64,000 nt of DNA from Acinetobacter chengduensis (lineage in GTDB: Bacteria; Pseudomonadota; Gammaproteobacteria; Pseudomonadales; Moraxellaceae). A program made the translations under genes and the position numbers. The stretch lies in assembly GCF_003664645.1 (NCBI RefSeq), contig NZ_RCHC01000009.1, positions 100,020 to 164,019 on the forward strand, written 5' to 3'. Below are positions 36,438 to 47,386 of the stretch, piece by piece; position 1 is the stretch's first letter; each line of letters begins with the position of its first letter. The notes under the pieces were generated by a model. It worked only from the letters and a program-made list of their open reading frames with translations. It did no database searches and was not told the origin of the DNA.

Positions 36438-39275
36438 ATGGATACGAGTGTGCTGCCGATTATTATCTTGTTACCTTTAGTTTTAGGCACAATCCTTATC
36501 CCATGGCTGAAACAATTCTCACGAGGAGCGACAGCCTTTGGGGCAATTGCTGTCAGTTTGAGTAGCCTAACCTTACTCCTGACACAAGCCAAAGCTGTTT
36601 TTAATGGTCAAGTGATTTTAGAAACTTGGCATTGGCTACCGCAATTGGGGCTTAACCTAAGCTTTCGCTTAGATGCATTGGGTTTGTTATTTGCCTTGCT
36701 TATTACAGGCATCGGAACACTCATTTTCATCTATGCCTATTATTATCTCAGCCCAAAAAACTCCCTCAGTAAATTGTATACACTCCTCATGCTGTTTATG
36801 GCAGCGATGCTGGGAATTTCACTCTCCAATAACTTAATGTTGCTGTTGGTATTTTGGGAGCTAACCAGTATTTCCTCTTTCTTACTGGTGGGCTATTGGA
36901 GTAATTATGAGGCTGCGCAACGTGGCTCACGCATGGCGCTGACCATCACAGGGATGGGCGGGCTATGCATGCTAGGTGGATTTATCTTACTTGGGCAAAT
37001 TACTGGCACCTATGAAATAGACCAAATTTTAACGATGGGTGGCTTAATCCAAAGTCATGCGCTCTTTGTCCCAATGCTCCTACTCATCTTAATGGGTGCA
37101 TTTACTAAAAGTGCGCAGTTCCCTTTTCATTTTTGGCTACCCAATGCAATGGCAGCACCAACGCCAGTTTCTGCGTATTTACACTCAGCAACCATGGTAA
37201 AGGCGGGTATTTTCTTACTGGCTCGTTTACTGCCTATTTTTGCAGGAGCAGCGCTGTATCATAATCTGGTGACCTTTATCGGGCTGTTTACTCTCTGCAT
37301 GGCAGCATTCTTCGCCATTTTCAAAGAGGATTTAAAAGGCCTACTCGCATATTCAACCATTAGTCATTTGGGCCTTATTGTTTGTTTATTGGGGATCGGT
37401 TCGCCTTTAGCGGTAGCGGCGGCCATTTTCCATATCATTAACCATGCGACCTTTAAAGCCGCACTGTTCATGATTGCAGGCATTATTGACCATGAATCAG
37501 GTACGCGTGATTTACGTAAATTAAGCGGTTTATGGCAATTACTGCCTTTTACTGCAACACTTACCATGATTACTGCCGCCTCTATGGCAGGCGTACCATT
37601 GACCAATGGTTTCTTGTCTAAAGAAATGTTCTTTACTGAGTTATTGGCCAATTTAACTGGCCCAATCATGGTGGGTTCTGCAGTCGTTGCGACCTTTGCG
37701 GGCATCTTTGCCGTGGCGTACTCTGTTCGCTTAGTACATGGCGTATTTTTTGATGGTCCAGTTGGTAAACAAGTACCCAATAAAGATGCTCACGAACCGG
37801 CTTTTGGCATGCGTGCTCCAGCAACATTGTTAGCGATTTTATGTATTTTAGTCGGCTTACTCCCTGCCCTTTTAGTCGAAAATATCGTTAATCGTACCGC
37901 ACAAGCCAGTACTCAAAATTTTGCTTTTGAAGGCACCCATCTGGCCATTTGGCACGGTTTTAATTTGCCTTTACTGATGAGTGCGATTGCTTTGGTCGGC
38001 GGGATCATTTTCTATTTTGCTTTGGCCAAAGGCGGACGTATTCGAGAAATTGACCTTGATCCACTCTTAGGTAAGTTCCAAGGTAAAGTTCTGTTTGAGC
38101 TGTTCTTGAAGCATTTATTATTAAATTCACGCAAATTTAAACGCGCCACTGAAACAGGTTCACTGCAACGCTACCTCATGTGGATTGTGGTATTTAGTAT
38201 TTTTGTGATGGCGTTGCCTCTAGTGTCTCAAGGCTTAATAACAGGTACGCGTGAGCTTACTAGTGCCCCTCTCATTGCGATTGTACTTTGGTTGCTGTTG
38301 TTCTCTGCTTGTTGGATGATGCTGTGGTTTCATCACGAACGCATTAAAGCCGTGTTGATTAGTGGCGCTGTAGGCCTTGTGGTGACCATGGTCTTTGTCT
38401 GCTTCTCTGCACCAGACCTTGCCCTAACACAAATTACTGTGGATGTGGTCACTACCGTACTACTCCTCATGAGTTTATCGCTGTTACCACAGCTGACCCC
38501 TTATGAATCAAGTGTTTCACGTCGTTGGCGTGATGCACTTATTGCGATTGCAGGCGGTGCAGGTATTGCATGGATCAGCTGGCTCATTTTGACCCGTGAT
38601 CATAATTCAATTTCATGGTTCTTCATGCAGCAATCCATTCCTCTGGGTGGTGGTACCAATGTCGTGAATGTCATATTGGTCGACTTCCGTGGATTCGATA
38701 CCTTTGGTGAAATTACCGTATTAGGCATTGCGGCGATTGGTACACTGTGCCTGATGGATGGTATGCGGGCACACGGCACTAGTATTACGCAAGGTCTGAC
38801 CTATCGATTCAATCCTTCACCTTTAATGTTCCGTATAACAGCTTCTTGGATTTTACCTTTAGCGCTGGTGATTAGCCTGTACATTTTCTTACGTGGCCAC
38901 AATCTACCAGGTGGTGGCTTTATTGCAGGTTTAATTACCTCTTTGGCCTTGGTCATTCAGTACATTGCACTCGGTCAAGACTATGCAGAGAAACTGCTCA
39001 GAGCAAAATCAGGTCGTTTATATGAAGTATGGATTGGTATTGGACTCGTCATTGCAGGCCTCACAGGGATCGGTGCATGGTTCTTTGGTCGTCCGTTCCT
39101 CACCAGTGCACATTTTTATGTCTCGCCACCAATCATTGGTGAAATGCATTTAGCCACTGCGGCCTTATTTGATGTCGGTGTTTATATCACCGTCGTAGGC
39201 GCCACAATGCTCATGATTTCAGTATTAGGCGATTCACGTCACTCCAGTATGTCTGGCCCAGTACCAAAAGGATAA
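36438..39275 (+). CDS. mrpA: Na+/H+ antiporter subunit MrpA-MrpB fusion
   Basis: Large subunit of the multi-subunit Mrp (Mnh/Pha) Na+/H+ antiporter, related to the complex I subunit NuoL. Many transmembrane helices; the NuoL-like core includes FWELTSISSFLLVGYW and NAMAAPTPVSAYLHSATMVKAG split in two blocks. The C-terminal part carries the MrpB domain (LFRIT-like MFRITASWILPLALVISLY and RGHNLPGGGFIAGL), so A and B are fused and no separate mrpB exists. ATG at 36438 (MDTSVLPIIILLP) begins at the first membrane helix; longer in-frame starts (TTG 36306) add a non-hydrophobic leader without support. 945 aa. Confidence 0.93.
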   Translation: MDTSVLPIIILLPLVLGTILIPWLKQFSRGATAFGAIAVSLSSLTLLLTQAKAVFNGQVILETWHWLPQLGLNLSFRLDALGLLFALLITGIGTLIFIYAYYYLSPKNSLSKLYTLLMLFMAAMLGISLSNNLMLLLVFWELTSISSFLLVGYWSNYEAAQRGSRMALTITGMGGLCMLGGFILLGQITGTYEIDQILTMGGLIQSHALFVPMLLLILMGAFTKSAQFPFHFWLPNAMAAPTPVSAYLHSATMVKAGIFLLARLLPIFAGAALYHNLVTFIGLFTLCMAAFFAIFKEDLKGLLAYSTISHLGLIVCLLGIGSPLAVAAAIFHIINHATFKAALFMIAGIIDHESGTRDLRKLSGLWQLLPFTATLTMITAASMAGVPLTNGFLSKEMFFTELLANLTGPIMVGSAVVATFAGIFAVAYSVRLVHGVFFDGPVGKQVPNKDAHEPAFGMRAPATLLAILCILVGLLPALLVENIVNRTAQASTQNFAFEGTHLAIWHGFNLPLLMSAIALVGGIIFYFALAKGGRIREIDLDPLLGKFQGKVLFELFLKHLLLNSRKFKRATETGSLQRYLMWIVVFSIFVMALPLVSQGLITGTRELTSAPLIAIVLWLLLFSACWMMLWFHHERIKAVLISGAVGLVVTMVFVCFSAPDLALTQITVDVVTTVLLLMSLSLLPQLTPYESSVSRRWRDALIAIAGGAGIAWISWLILTRDHNSISWFFMQQSIPLGGGTNVVNVILVDFRGFDTFGEITVLGIAAIGTLCLMDGMRAHGTSITQGLTYRFNPSPLMFRITASWILPLALVISLYIFLRGHNLPGGGFIAGLITSLALVIQYIALGQDYAEKLLRAKSGRLYEVWIGIGLVIAGLTGIGAWFFGRPFLTSAHFYVSPPIIGEMHLATAALFDVGVYITVVGATMLMISVLGDSRHSSMSGPVPKG

Positions 39276-39279
39276 GCAC

Positions 39280-39645
39280 ATGATCAGTTTAGAACTTCTA
39301 ATGGCTTCTGCGATTGGCTTACTGACCGCAACAGGCATTTACTTAATTCTCCGTGCACGTACTTTTCCTGTGGTTCTCGGTCTTGCCATGATTGGTTATG
39401 CCGTCAATTTATTTTTATTTGCCATGGGACGTATTCAAATCAATGCGCCAGCCGTATTGACTGAAACGACTAAAACGACCGACCCACTCCCACAGGCTTT
39501 AGTACTCACTGCTATTGTTATCGGCTTTGCCACCACTGCATTTATTGTGCAATTGGCACTGCGTAGCCGTTATGAAACAGGAACAGACCACGTTGACTCT
39601 AAAGAAGAAATACCAGCAATCGATTCGCGTGAGGATGAGCCATAA
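39280..39645 (+). CDS. mrpC: Na+/H+ antiporter subunit MrpC
   Basis: NuoK-like small membrane subunit, 121 aa, with three transmembrane helices and the family sequence GIYLILRARTFPVVLGLAMIG and DPLPQALVLTAIVIGFATTAF. AGGA lies 7 nt before the ATG. It begins 4 nt after mrpA and its stop overlaps the mrpD start. Confidence 0.94.
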   Translation: MISLELLMASAIGLLTATGIYLILRARTFPVVLGLAMIGYAVNLFLFAMGRIQINAPAVLTETTKTTDPLPQALVLTAIVIGFATTAFIVQLALRSRYETGTDHVDSKEEIPAIDSREDEP

Positions 39646-41453
39646 TGACTAGTTTTATGCACTTCTTTACGCAACATACCCCGATTTTTAGTATTTTAAT
39701 TCCAGCGTTTACAGCGTTCTTGTTGGTGTTACTCGGCAACCCTGGTTCTGGCTCATTAGCACAAGACCGTCGCCAACCTTGGCGTCGTGGCCTCAGTTTA
39801 CTGTCCCTGATTTTGGGCGCATTCACCTCAGTTTACTATTTAATCCTTGCCAGCTCGGGCGATGTTCAAGTCTATAACCTCAGTGAGTGGGCAGCACCGT
39901 TTGGTATTGTCTTGGTGCTCGATCAGCTTTCTGCCTTTATGCTGGTGTTAACTTATGCACTGGCCCTGCCCGTCATTTGGTTTGCCAGCAAAGAATGGGA
40001 TGAACGCGGACGCTATTTCCATGCTATGTGCCATTTTTTATTGATGGGCTTATGTGGCGCATTTCTAACAGGCGATTTATTTAACTTATTCGTCTTTTTT
40101 GAAATTTTGCTTATGGCATCTTATGTTTTGCTGTTGCATGGTCAAGGCAAAGCACGCTTCCAGCTTGGCATTCACTACGTCACCATTAATCTATTGGCTT
40201 CTGCACTGTTCTTAATTGGTTTAGGTTTAATTTATGGCAGTGTCGGTAGCCTCAACATGGCCGATGTCGCACGTTTAATGCCTTTACTGGAAAATGATCA
40301 GCACCGTCTGGCCGTTGCTGGCGGATTACTGCTGTTTGTCGTCTTTGGCATTAAAGCAGCCATGTTGCCTGTAGGTTTTTGGCTTCCAAAGACCTATGCG
40401 GTAGCAACAACACCTGTGGCAGCATTGTTTACCATTATGACCAAGGTCGGCATTTATGCGATTTTACGTATTAATGGAACGGTATTTGACGATGCTGTGA
40501 GCCAAAACATTCTACAAGCCTTATTGCTTATCATTGGTTTAATAACTTCTGTTTATGGCGTAATCGGTGCAATCGGTGCAGAACGCCTGCGTCGCTTTGT
40601 GGGCTTCATGATTTTATCGTCTATCGGTACAATTTTAATTGCCCTTTCACTGATGAATACCCAAGCTTGGGCCGCAGCCCTGTACTACCTTGTGCACAGT
40701 ACCATCATTGGTGCCGCATTTTATTTACTCTGTGGCTGGATTACCTCTCAACGAGGCGAGTTTAAAGATCATTTTAAAATTGCACCACAGATGAAGCAAC
40801 ACAAGGTTGTTGCCCTTACCTACTTTATTATTGCGCTGATGATGGCTGGTTTACCGCCTTTTAGTGGCTTCTTAGGCAAAGTCTTCATTTTGCAATCGAC
40901 TGCAAGCTCGCCATATCAATTGCTGATTATATTGGTGGTGCTATTGGTGAGTTTACTCAGTATTTTGGCCATGACACGTGTCGGCTTTATTCTGTTTTGG
41001 CGTTCAACCCAACCAGAAGATAATCCTGCTGAAAAAGCCTATACCGCTTATCAACTCTTGCCAGCGGTTGCACCCAAACGTAATGATAAAACCATTTATA
41101 TCCTTCTGGCAGGCTTACTCGCTTATATGGCATTTGCTGCGCCTATTTATCAATATACCTATAGTACAGCAGCACAAATCCAAAATAATGCCCTGTATGA
41201 AGGCCTATTATTGAAAAAAGATGAAACAGGCGAAATCATTAGCGTACAGCCGTTTGATCCTGAAAATCTGCCCGAAACCAAATATGGTGGCGAAGTCATC
41301 GACCCGAATGCACATTTGATCCCGTATTTAATTCCTGAGCAAACCTTAAAAGGTGGGCACATTTCTGAATTTAAACAGCGTCAAATTCAGGGACAACATC
41401 AAGCGGATTCACAGCCAGAGAATGACCAATTAAAACCAATGGAGACACCTTGA
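39645..41453 (+). CDS. mrpD: Na+/H+ antiporter subunit MrpD
   Basis: NuoM/NuoN-like proton-translocating subunit, 602 aa, about 14 transmembrane helices. Typical motifs are GDLFNLFVFFEILLMASYVLL and LPVGFWLPKTYAVATTPVAA. The C-terminal 90 residues after the last helix are hydrophilic and charged (FDPENLPETKYGG, KQRQIQGQHQADSQPEND), longer than in many homologs. It overlaps mrpC by 1 nt. Confidence 0.94.
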   Translation: MTSFMHFFTQHTPIFSILIPAFTAFLLVLLGNPGSGSLAQDRRQPWRRGLSLLSLILGAFTSVYYLILASSGDVQVYNLSEWAAPFGIVLVLDQLSAFMLVLTYALALPVIWFASKEWDERGRYFHAMCHFLLMGLCGAFLTGDLFNLFVFFEILLMASYVLLLHGQGKARFQLGIHYVTINLLASALFLIGLGLIYGSVGSLNMADVARLMPLLENDQHRLAVAGGLLLFVVFGIKAAMLPVGFWLPKTYAVATTPVAALFTIMTKVGIYAILRINGTVFDDAVSQNILQALLLIIGLITSVYGVIGAIGAERLRRFVGFMILSSIGTILIALSLMNTQAWAAALYYLVHSTIIGAAFYLLCGWITSQRGEFKDHFKIAPQMKQHKVVALTYFIIALMMAGLPPFSGFLGKVFILQSTASSPYQLLIILVVLLVSLLSILAMTRVGFILFWRSTQPEDNPAEKAYTAYQLLPAVAPKRNDKTIYILLAGLLAYMAFAAPIYQYTYSTAAQIQNNALYEGLLLKKDETGEIISVQPFDPENLPETKYGGEVIDPNAHLIPYLIPEQTLKGGHISEFKQRQIQGQHQADSQPENDQLKPMETP

Positions 41454-41455
41454 AT

Positions 41456-41977
41456 ATGAAAAATAGTTCTTTTCTAGCTCGTTGTTTTCCACATCCGTTT
41501 GTCTCCATTCTCACGGGCTTAAGCTGGCTCATGTTGGCGCATAGTATTGATCCTGCATCACTACTTATGGCAGTCATCCTTGCTATTGGTATTCCTTATT
41601 TAGTGAAACCCTTTATTGCACACACCCCAAACATTAACTGGTTACGTGCAATTCAATTAGCTTTTGTTGTGCTGTGGGACATTATCGTGAGTAATATCCA
41701 TGTAGCTAAATTGGTATTAGGACCAACAGATAAATTGCATCCAAAATGGTTTCGTGTGCCTTTAGAAACACAACATGAAGAAGTAAATACCTTATTGGCG
41801 ATGATCATTACCACCACGCCAGGCACCGTCTCTGCAGGGATCGACCAAGACCGTGGTGATATTTTGGTTCACGCTCTCAGCACAGATGACACTGAATCGG
41901 AAATCCACACCATAAAAATGCGTTATGAACAACCACTTATGCAAATTTTTGGGGTTCAGTCGGGAGAGCATGCATGA
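41456..41977 (+). CDS. mrpE: Na+/H+ antiporter subunit MrpE
   Basis: Membrane subunit of about 173 aa with two or three N-terminal helices and a soluble C-terminal part with LLAMIITTTPGTVSAGIDQDRGDILVHALS, the family signature. The start is ambiguous: ATG at 41456 lies 11 nt after GGAG, while a TTG at 41450 overlapping the mrpD stop lies 5 nt after it. I list the ATG. Confidence 0.92.
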   Translation: MKNSSFLARCFPHPFVSILTGLSWLMLAHSIDPASLLMAVILAIGIPYLVKPFIAHTPNINWLRAIQLAFVVLWDIIVSNIHVAKLVLGPTDKLHPKWFRVPLETQHEEVNTLLAMIITTTPGTVSAGIDQDRGDILVHALSTDDTESEIHTIKMRYEQPLMQIFGVQSGEHA

Positions 41978-42249
41978 TCATCTTACCTTATGCACTTGGA
42001 ATTTGCCTGATTGCAGTCACCATTTCTATGCTCTTATGTCTCACTCGATTGGTCATAGGGCCATCCATCGTAGATCGACTTTTAGCACTCGATACCTTGT
42101 TTTTGAATGCCACTTGCTTGATTGTGATCTTAGGTATTTATTGGATGAGCACCTCATTATTTGAAAGTGCGCTCTTGGTCGCAATGCTGGGCTTTGTTTC
42201 TACAGCAGCCCTTGCTCGCTACTTTACCACTGGCCATGTGATCGATTAA
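41974..42249 (+). CDS. mrpF: Na+/H+ antiporter subunit MrpF
   Basis: 91-residue membrane subunit with three helices and the family motif RLVIGPSIVDRLLALDTL. GGGAG precedes the ATG by 7 nt and the start overlaps the mrpE stop (ATGA), indicating coupling. Confidence 0.94.
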   Translation: MIILPYALGICLIAVTISMLLCLTRLVIGPSIVDRLLALDTLFLNATCLIVILGIYWMSTSLFESALLVAMLGFVSTAALARYFTTGHVID

Positions 42250-42261
42250 GGAGCAAGCATT

Positions 42262-42657
42262 ATGCAATTGTTAATGGAAATCTTGGTTTCGTTCTTCTTA
42301 ATTTGTGGCGCTTTCTTCATGTTGGTTGGTGGAATTGGTATGGTCCGCCTCCCCGACTTATTTATGCGTCTGCACGCACCCACCAAATCAAGTACATTAG
42401 GACTCGGTAGCTTTTTAATTGCAGCCATGATTTATTCTGCATTCCAAGGCCGTTTTGGTTTTCCAGAGCTCTTACTCACACTATTTGCTTTCATTACTGC
42501 ACCTGTATCTGCCAACTTAATGGCACAAGCCGCTTTACATCTGCGTTTACGCTCAAAAGGTGGCGAAGTACCTGAAGCTTTAAACCGCCCATTGCCTTGG
42601 CAACGTACACGCCGTCGTGCATTTCATCAGAAATCATCGCAAGATGATGTGAAATAG
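42262..42657 (+). CDS. mrpG: Na+/H+ antiporter subunit MrpG
   Basis: 131-residue membrane subunit with three helices and the signature GGIGMVRLPDLFMRLHAPTKSSTLG. The C-terminus is basic. GGAG lies 8 nt before the ATG. It is the last gene of the mrp operon; a strong terminator follows. Confidence 0.94.
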   Translation: MQLLMEILVSFFLICGAFFMLVGGIGMVRLPDLFMRLHAPTKSSTLGLGSFLIAAMIYSAFQGRFGFPELLLTLFAFITAPVSANLMAQAALHLRLRSKGGEVPEALNRPLPWQRTRRRAFHQKSSQDDVK

Positions 42658-42707
42658 CTTTGTTTTTAAATTAGTAGCCATAATCTAAGCACAATATTTA
42701 AAGCCAT

Positions 42708-42736
42708 AAAAAAGCCACCCGAAGGTGGCTTTTTTA
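42708..42736. terminator. Bidirectional terminator between mrpG and rbfA
   Basis: AAAAAAGCCACC-cgaa-GGTGGCTTTTTT between convergent genes. Confidence 0.92.
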
Positions 42737-42755
42737 TTTGATCTCCAATGAGACC

Positions 42756-43163
42756 TTACTCATCATCTTTTTGTGTTGCATCTGCAGGAGGTAAATCCTT
42801 CACAGCTTCAGCAATCAAACCAAACATATAGTTACCATACGCATTGGTTTTATCGTAGTGAAAACGCAAGCGCGGTGTAATACGCGTCTTAATGCGGTGA
42901 CCTAACTCATGGCGCAAGAACCCTGATGCTTTATTTAAAACATCTAAAGTTTCTTTGTTTGCCTCTTCGTTTTGGTCATCACCAAGCTCACGGCCCATGA
43001 CGGTCACGTAAACTTCTGCATAGCCTAAATCAGGACTGACCTTCACCGCAGAGATGGTCACTAGACCACCTAAGCGAGGATCTTTCAGCTCTTGACGAAT
43101 TAATTCAGACAACTCACGTTGTACTGTATCCGCCATGCGCTTCAGACGTTGACTGCCTGCCAT
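42756..43163 (-). CDS. rbfA: Ribosome-binding factor A
   Basis: 30S maturation factor needed for 16S rRNA 5' processing and cold adaptation. Single KH-like domain with RMADTVQRELSELIRQELKDPR and the AxG kink region NKASGFLRHELGHRIKTRITPRLRF. 135 aa with an acidic C-terminal tail. Start overlaps the infB stop by 1 nt. Confidence 0.96.
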   Translation of the reverse strand: MAGSQRLKRMADTVQRELSELIRQELKDPRLGGLVTISAVKVSPDLGYAEVYVTVMGRELGDDQNEEANKETLDVLNKASGFLRHELGHRIKTRITPRLRFHYDKTNAYGNYMFGLIAEAVKDLPPADATQKDDE

Positions 43164-45856
43164 TACAGACTCCGTTTAACCAATTGAACATCATAAACCT
43201 CAATCTTATCTTGAGCTTTGATGTCTTTATAGCCTTTAACTGCCAGACCACATTCCATACCGGCACGAACTTCTTCAACCACATCTTTATAGCGACGTAG
43301 AGATTCAAGCTCACCTTGGAAGACAACCACATCATCACGTAATACGCGAATTGGTTTGTTACGATGTAGCATACCTTCAAGTACCATACAGCCTGCAGCC
43401 GCACCAAATTTACTTGAGTGGAATACTTCACGTACTTCAGCAACACCAAGGATTGTTTCACGGTGTTCAGGTGCAAGCTTACCGCTCATTGCATCTTTCA
43501 CGTCATCAATCAATTGATAAATCACTGAGTAGTAACGAATGTCGATACCGTCTGCATCTGCTTTTTGACGTGCAGTATTATCAGCACGTACGTTAAAGCC
43601 AAGAAGTACAGCTTCTGAAGATTCAGCAAGTGTTACGTCAGACTCAGTGATTGCACCAACGCCCGAACCAATAATACGTACTTTCACTTCATCAGTTGCA
43701 AGATCAGCAAGTGCTACATGTAGTGCTTCCAAAGTACCACGTACGTCAGTTTTAAGCACAACATTCACAATAGGAACATCTTTCTTGCCCATAGACGCCA
43801 TGATGTTTTCAAGACGCATTGCAGATTGACGCTCAAGACGTTTTTGACGTTCACGATCCATACGTGCATCAGCCACTTCGCGTGCTTTTTTCTCGTCGCT
43901 TACAACAAGAACTTCGTCACCCGCCATTGGCGCTTCTGGAAGACCCAAGATTTCCACAGGAATCGAAGGACCAGCAGATTTAATACGTTGACCGTTTTCA
44001 TCTGTCATTGCACGTACACGACCGTAAGATGCGCCTGCAAGAACAAGGTCACCTACTTTCAATGTACCGTTTTGTACAAGAATCGATGTTACCGCACCAC
44101 GGCTGTTATCAACACGTGCTTCGATTACCACACCTTGCGCTGCACCTTCTTCTGATGCTTTCAACTCAAGCATTTCAGCTTGGATTGAAATAAGGTCAAG
44201 TAATTCATCAATACCTTGGCCAGAATGTGCTGAAACCATTGCAACCGGTACATCACCGCCCCATTGTTCAGGTACGATTTCTTTGGTTGTCAATTCGTTC
44301 AATACGCGATCTGGATCTGCAGATTCTTTATCCATCTTGTTGATTGCAACAATGATTGGAGTACCCGCAGCACGCGCATGGTCAATTGCTTCCGCAGTTT
44401 GTGGCATTACACCATCATCTGCTGCTACAACAAGAACCACGATATCTGTCGCTTTCGCACCACGTGAACGCATTGCAGTAAATGCTGCGTGTCCCGGAGT
44501 ATCTAGGAAAGTGATAATACCTTTGTCAGTTTTAACGTGATAAGCACCGATATGCTGTGTAATACCGCCCGCTTCGCCTTGAGCCACTTTGGCACGACGA
44601 ATACGGTCAAGAAGCGATGTTTTACCATGGTCAACGTGACCCATGATCGTAACAACTGGCGCACGAGTAGATTGCGCACCGCGCGCTTCTTCAGCAGCTT
44701 CAAACAAGTTATCTTCTGCTTGCGTTTCAGAAACTAGAACTGGGTTATGGCCCATTTCTTCAACAACAAGAGCAGCAATTTCTTGATCAATCGCTTGGTT
44801 TTGCGTAACTAACTCACCCATTTTCATAAGTGATTTAATAACTTCGCGCACCTTGATTGCCATTTTTGCAGCTAAGTCAGCAACAACAATCGTAGAACCG
44901 ATTTCTACATCATAAACTTGTTTTTTAACTGGTTTTTCGAATCCATGCTTGTTTGCTTGGCTTGATTTTAAACCACGTTTATGTGAGTTATCACGGAAAG
45001 ACTGCTCTTCACCACGGCGACCGCCTTTTTTCGGTGAACGTGTATTATTCGTGTTTGTACCACGTTTAATTTCACGGTCTTCTTTCGCAAATGAATCTTC
45101 ATACGCCTGACCTACAAGGCCAGCTGCCAATGGAGAATCATCAATCACACGAATAGTCGCTGTTGTATCTTCAGCAGAATATTTCGATGCCATTTGACGC
45201 ATTTGCTCAAGTGTACGTTGTTGTGCTTCTTCAGCAGATTTACGACGTACTGCTTCTTCAGTTGCTTTTAACTGAGCCGCTTGTTCTTCACGCGCTTTTT
45301 TCTGTGCCAATGTTTCAATTGGTTTAGAAATCGGTTTGTTGTTTGACTTGCGTTTAACAACAACCGCAGCTTTAGGCGTTTCTTGTTTCGCGCTTTCTTG
45401 CTTTGCTGCCGCACGCATTGCTTCTAAAGCTTGTTTTGCTTTAGATACTGGTTGAGCAGTTGCTTCTTCTTTTGCAGATGCAACTGGAGCAACAGTTTCA
45501 CGTGCTTTTTGATCTGCTTGAGCTTTAGCCAAAGCTTCCGCTTTAATTTGTTCTGGATCGGGCTTAACAAATGTATGCTTCTTACGAACTTCTACATTAA
45601 TCGTTTTTGCCTTACCTGATGTACTTGCCACTTTAGCAGTACTGGTAGTTTTACGTTTCAACGTGATTTTTCCTGCATGTCCATCGTCTTGACCATGAAC
45701 TTTCTTCAAATGGTTAACGAGAACATCTTGTTGTTCGGTGGTAATAATATCATCAGATTTACCTTGCGGTAGACCTGCATCACGAACCTGTTCCAGCAGC
45801 GTCTCAACGGGGCGACCCACGCTCAGTGCTAACTCTTTAATCGACTTGTCCGCCAT
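43163..45856 (-). CDS. infB: Translation initiation factor IF-2
   Basis: GTPase that brings initiator fMet-tRNA to the 30S subunit and promotes subunit joining. Layout: IF2 N-terminal subdomain (1-55), a long charged A/K/E-rich region (about 95-310), then the GTPase with G1 GHVDHGKT (406-413), G3 DTPGHAAF and G4 NKMDK, followed by the beta-barrel and C1/C2 domains that bind fMet-tRNA. 897 aa. AGGAGG sits 6 nt before the ATG, the best ribosome site in the window. It shares the locus with four initiator tRNA genes. Confidence 0.98.
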   Translation of the reverse strand: MADKSIKELALSVGRPVETLLEQVRDAGLPQGKSDDIITTEQQDVLVNHLKKVHGQDDGHAGKITLKRKTTSTAKVASTSGKAKTINVEVRKKHTFVKPDPEQIKAEALAKAQADQKARETVAPVASAKEEATAQPVSKAKQALEAMRAAAKQESAKQETPKAAVVVKRKSNNKPISKPIETLAQKKAREEQAAQLKATEEAVRRKSAEEAQQRTLEQMRQMASKYSAEDTTATIRVIDDSPLAAGLVGQAYEDSFAKEDREIKRGTNTNNTRSPKKGGRRGEEQSFRDNSHKRGLKSSQANKHGFEKPVKKQVYDVEIGSTIVVADLAAKMAIKVREVIKSLMKMGELVTQNQAIDQEIAALVVEEMGHNPVLVSETQAEDNLFEAAEEARGAQSTRAPVVTIMGHVDHGKTSLLDRIRRAKVAQGEAGGITQHIGAYHVKTDKGIITFLDTPGHAAFTAMRSRGAKATDIVVLVVAADDGVMPQTAEAIDHARAAGTPIIVAINKMDKESADPDRVLNELTTKEIVPEQWGGDVPVAMVSAHSGQGIDELLDLISIQAEMLELKASEEGAAQGVVIEARVDNSRGAVTSILVQNGTLKVGDLVLAGASYGRVRAMTDENGQRIKSAGPSIPVEILGLPEAPMAGDEVLVVSDEKKAREVADARMDRERQKRLERQSAMRLENIMASMGKKDVPIVNVVLKTDVRGTLEALHVALADLATDEVKVRIIGSGVGAITESDVTLAESSEAVLLGFNVRADNTARQKADADGIDIRYYSVIYQLIDDVKDAMSGKLAPEHRETILGVAEVREVFHSSKFGAAAGCMVLEGMLHRNKPIRVLRDDVVVFQGELESLRRYKDVVEEVRAGMECGLAVKGYKDIKAQDKIEVYDVQLVKRSL

Positions 45857-45866
45857 ATATTACCTC

Positions 45867-47351
45867 CTAGTTAAACCATGATTCGCGCGCTTTCATAATT
45901 AGTTGACCCGCTTTTTCTGAACCTAAACCTTCGATATCTGAAATATCGTCAGTTGCTTGGTCAGCTAAGTCATCTACAGTTACCACACCGCGAGCAGCAA
46001 GCGCATACGCGATCTCTTGTGTCATGCCTTCCATTGCAGCTAGCTCTGGGCTCGGCTCTTGAACATTTTCCTGTTGTTGTAAAGCATCTGCCAATGCAAC
46101 TTCTTTCGCACGACTTTGCAATAATTCAACAGTTTCAGCATCAAGCTCAATCTCGTCGAAAGTTTCTGCAGGAACATATGCAATTTCTTCGAGAGATGTG
46201 AAGCCCATTTCTACTAGCGCCATTGCTAAATCTTCAGCAATATCTAAACGAGTCACAAACATATCTAAATATTGTTGTGCTTCGTTTTGTTGACGCGCGT
46301 AGTATTCTTCTTCCAGCATCATGTCTAGCTTATAGCCAGTCAATTCAGATGCTAAACGTACGTTTTGACCTTGAGAACCAATAGCACGAGCCAATTGATC
46401 ACTCGCAGCGAAAATGATATCTGCAGTATGTGCATCTTCATCAATAACAATACTTGATACATCCGCTGGCTCAAGCGCACTTGCAATATACTGCGCTGGA
46501 TCATCTGACCACACGACAACATCAATACGTTCGCCATTAAGCTCTTGTTGTACCGCTTGGATACGTGTACCACGCATACCAATACAAGCACCTACTGGAT
46601 CAATACGATGATCGTTTGTTTTCACAGCGATTTTAGCACGAACACCTGGTTGACGCGCTGCTGCTTTAATTTCAATGATCTCTTCAGAAATTTCTGGAAT
46701 TTCTTTTTTCATTAAAGCAATCAGCATTTCTGGCTTAGAGCGTGACAATAATAATTGAGCGCCACGGCCTTCACGGTTCACACTATATAAAATCGCGTTT
46801 ACACGTTGTTTAGGACGCAAAATTTCTTTTGCAATCATTTCTTCACGTGCAAGATATGCTTCAGCATTGTCACCTAAGTCGATGATAAAGCCATCTTTGG
46901 TTTGTTTTTTAACTTCACCGTAGATTAACTCACCCACTTTAGATTCATAAGCATCTGCAACCAATGCACGCTCAGCTTCACGAATCTTTTGTACAATCAC
47001 TTGTTTCGCAATTTGCGCAGCAATACGGCCAAAATCAATCGATTCAACTTCAAGCTCACGAATATCACCAATAGACCATTTTGCTGGATCTACATCTGAA
47101 ATTGCATCTTGACATGCAGGCATTTCATGATCTTCGTCGGCAACAACTTCCCATTGACGGAAAGTGCTGTAATCGCCAGTTTTACGGTCGATTTCCACAC
47201 GTAAACGCGCTTCTTCCGAATGTGTGCCTTCATAGAATTTCTTTTTCGTCGCTGCAACCAATGCTTGCTCTAGCGCTTCAAAGATCGCCTCACGAGGTAC
47301 ACCTTTTTCGTTACTAACCGTTTCTACCACGGTAAGAATTTCGCGTGCCAT
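45867..47351 (-). CDS. nusA: Transcription termination/antitermination protein NusA
   Basis: RNA polymerase-associated elongation factor. N-terminal RNAP-binding domain (1-130), S1 domain (GEVKKQTKDGFIIDLGDNAEAYL), two KH domains (GACIGMRGTRIQAVQQEL and GSQGQNVRLASELTG) and two acidic C-terminal helix-hairpin repeats (about 360-494), as in E. coli. 494 aa. It follows rimP and precedes infB by 10 nt. Confidence 0.97.
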   Translation of the reverse strand: MAREILTVVETVSNEKGVPREAIFEALEQALVAATKKKFYEGTHSEEARLRVEIDRKTGDYSTFRQWEVVADEDHEMPACQDAISDVDPAKWSIGDIRELEVESIDFGRIAAQIAKQVIVQKIREAERALVADAYESKVGELIYGEVKKQTKDGFIIDLGDNAEAYLAREEMIAKEILRPKQRVNAILYSVNREGRGAQLLLSRSKPEMLIALMKKEIPEISEEIIEIKAAARQPGVRAKIAVKTNDHRIDPVGACIGMRGTRIQAVQQELNGERIDVVVWSDDPAQYIASALEPADVSSIVIDEDAHTADIIFAASDQLARAIGSQGQNVRLASELTGYKLDMMLEEEYYARQQNEAQQYLDMFVTRLDIAEDLAMALVEMGFTSLEEIAYVPAETFDEIELDAETVELLQSRAKEVALADALQQQENVQEPSPELAAMEGMTQEIAYALAARGVVTVDDLADQATDDISDIEGLGSEKAGQLIMKARESWFN

Positions 47352-47386
47352 AAGTCACCTATTCGTTCAGATTCTTATTTATAGAA

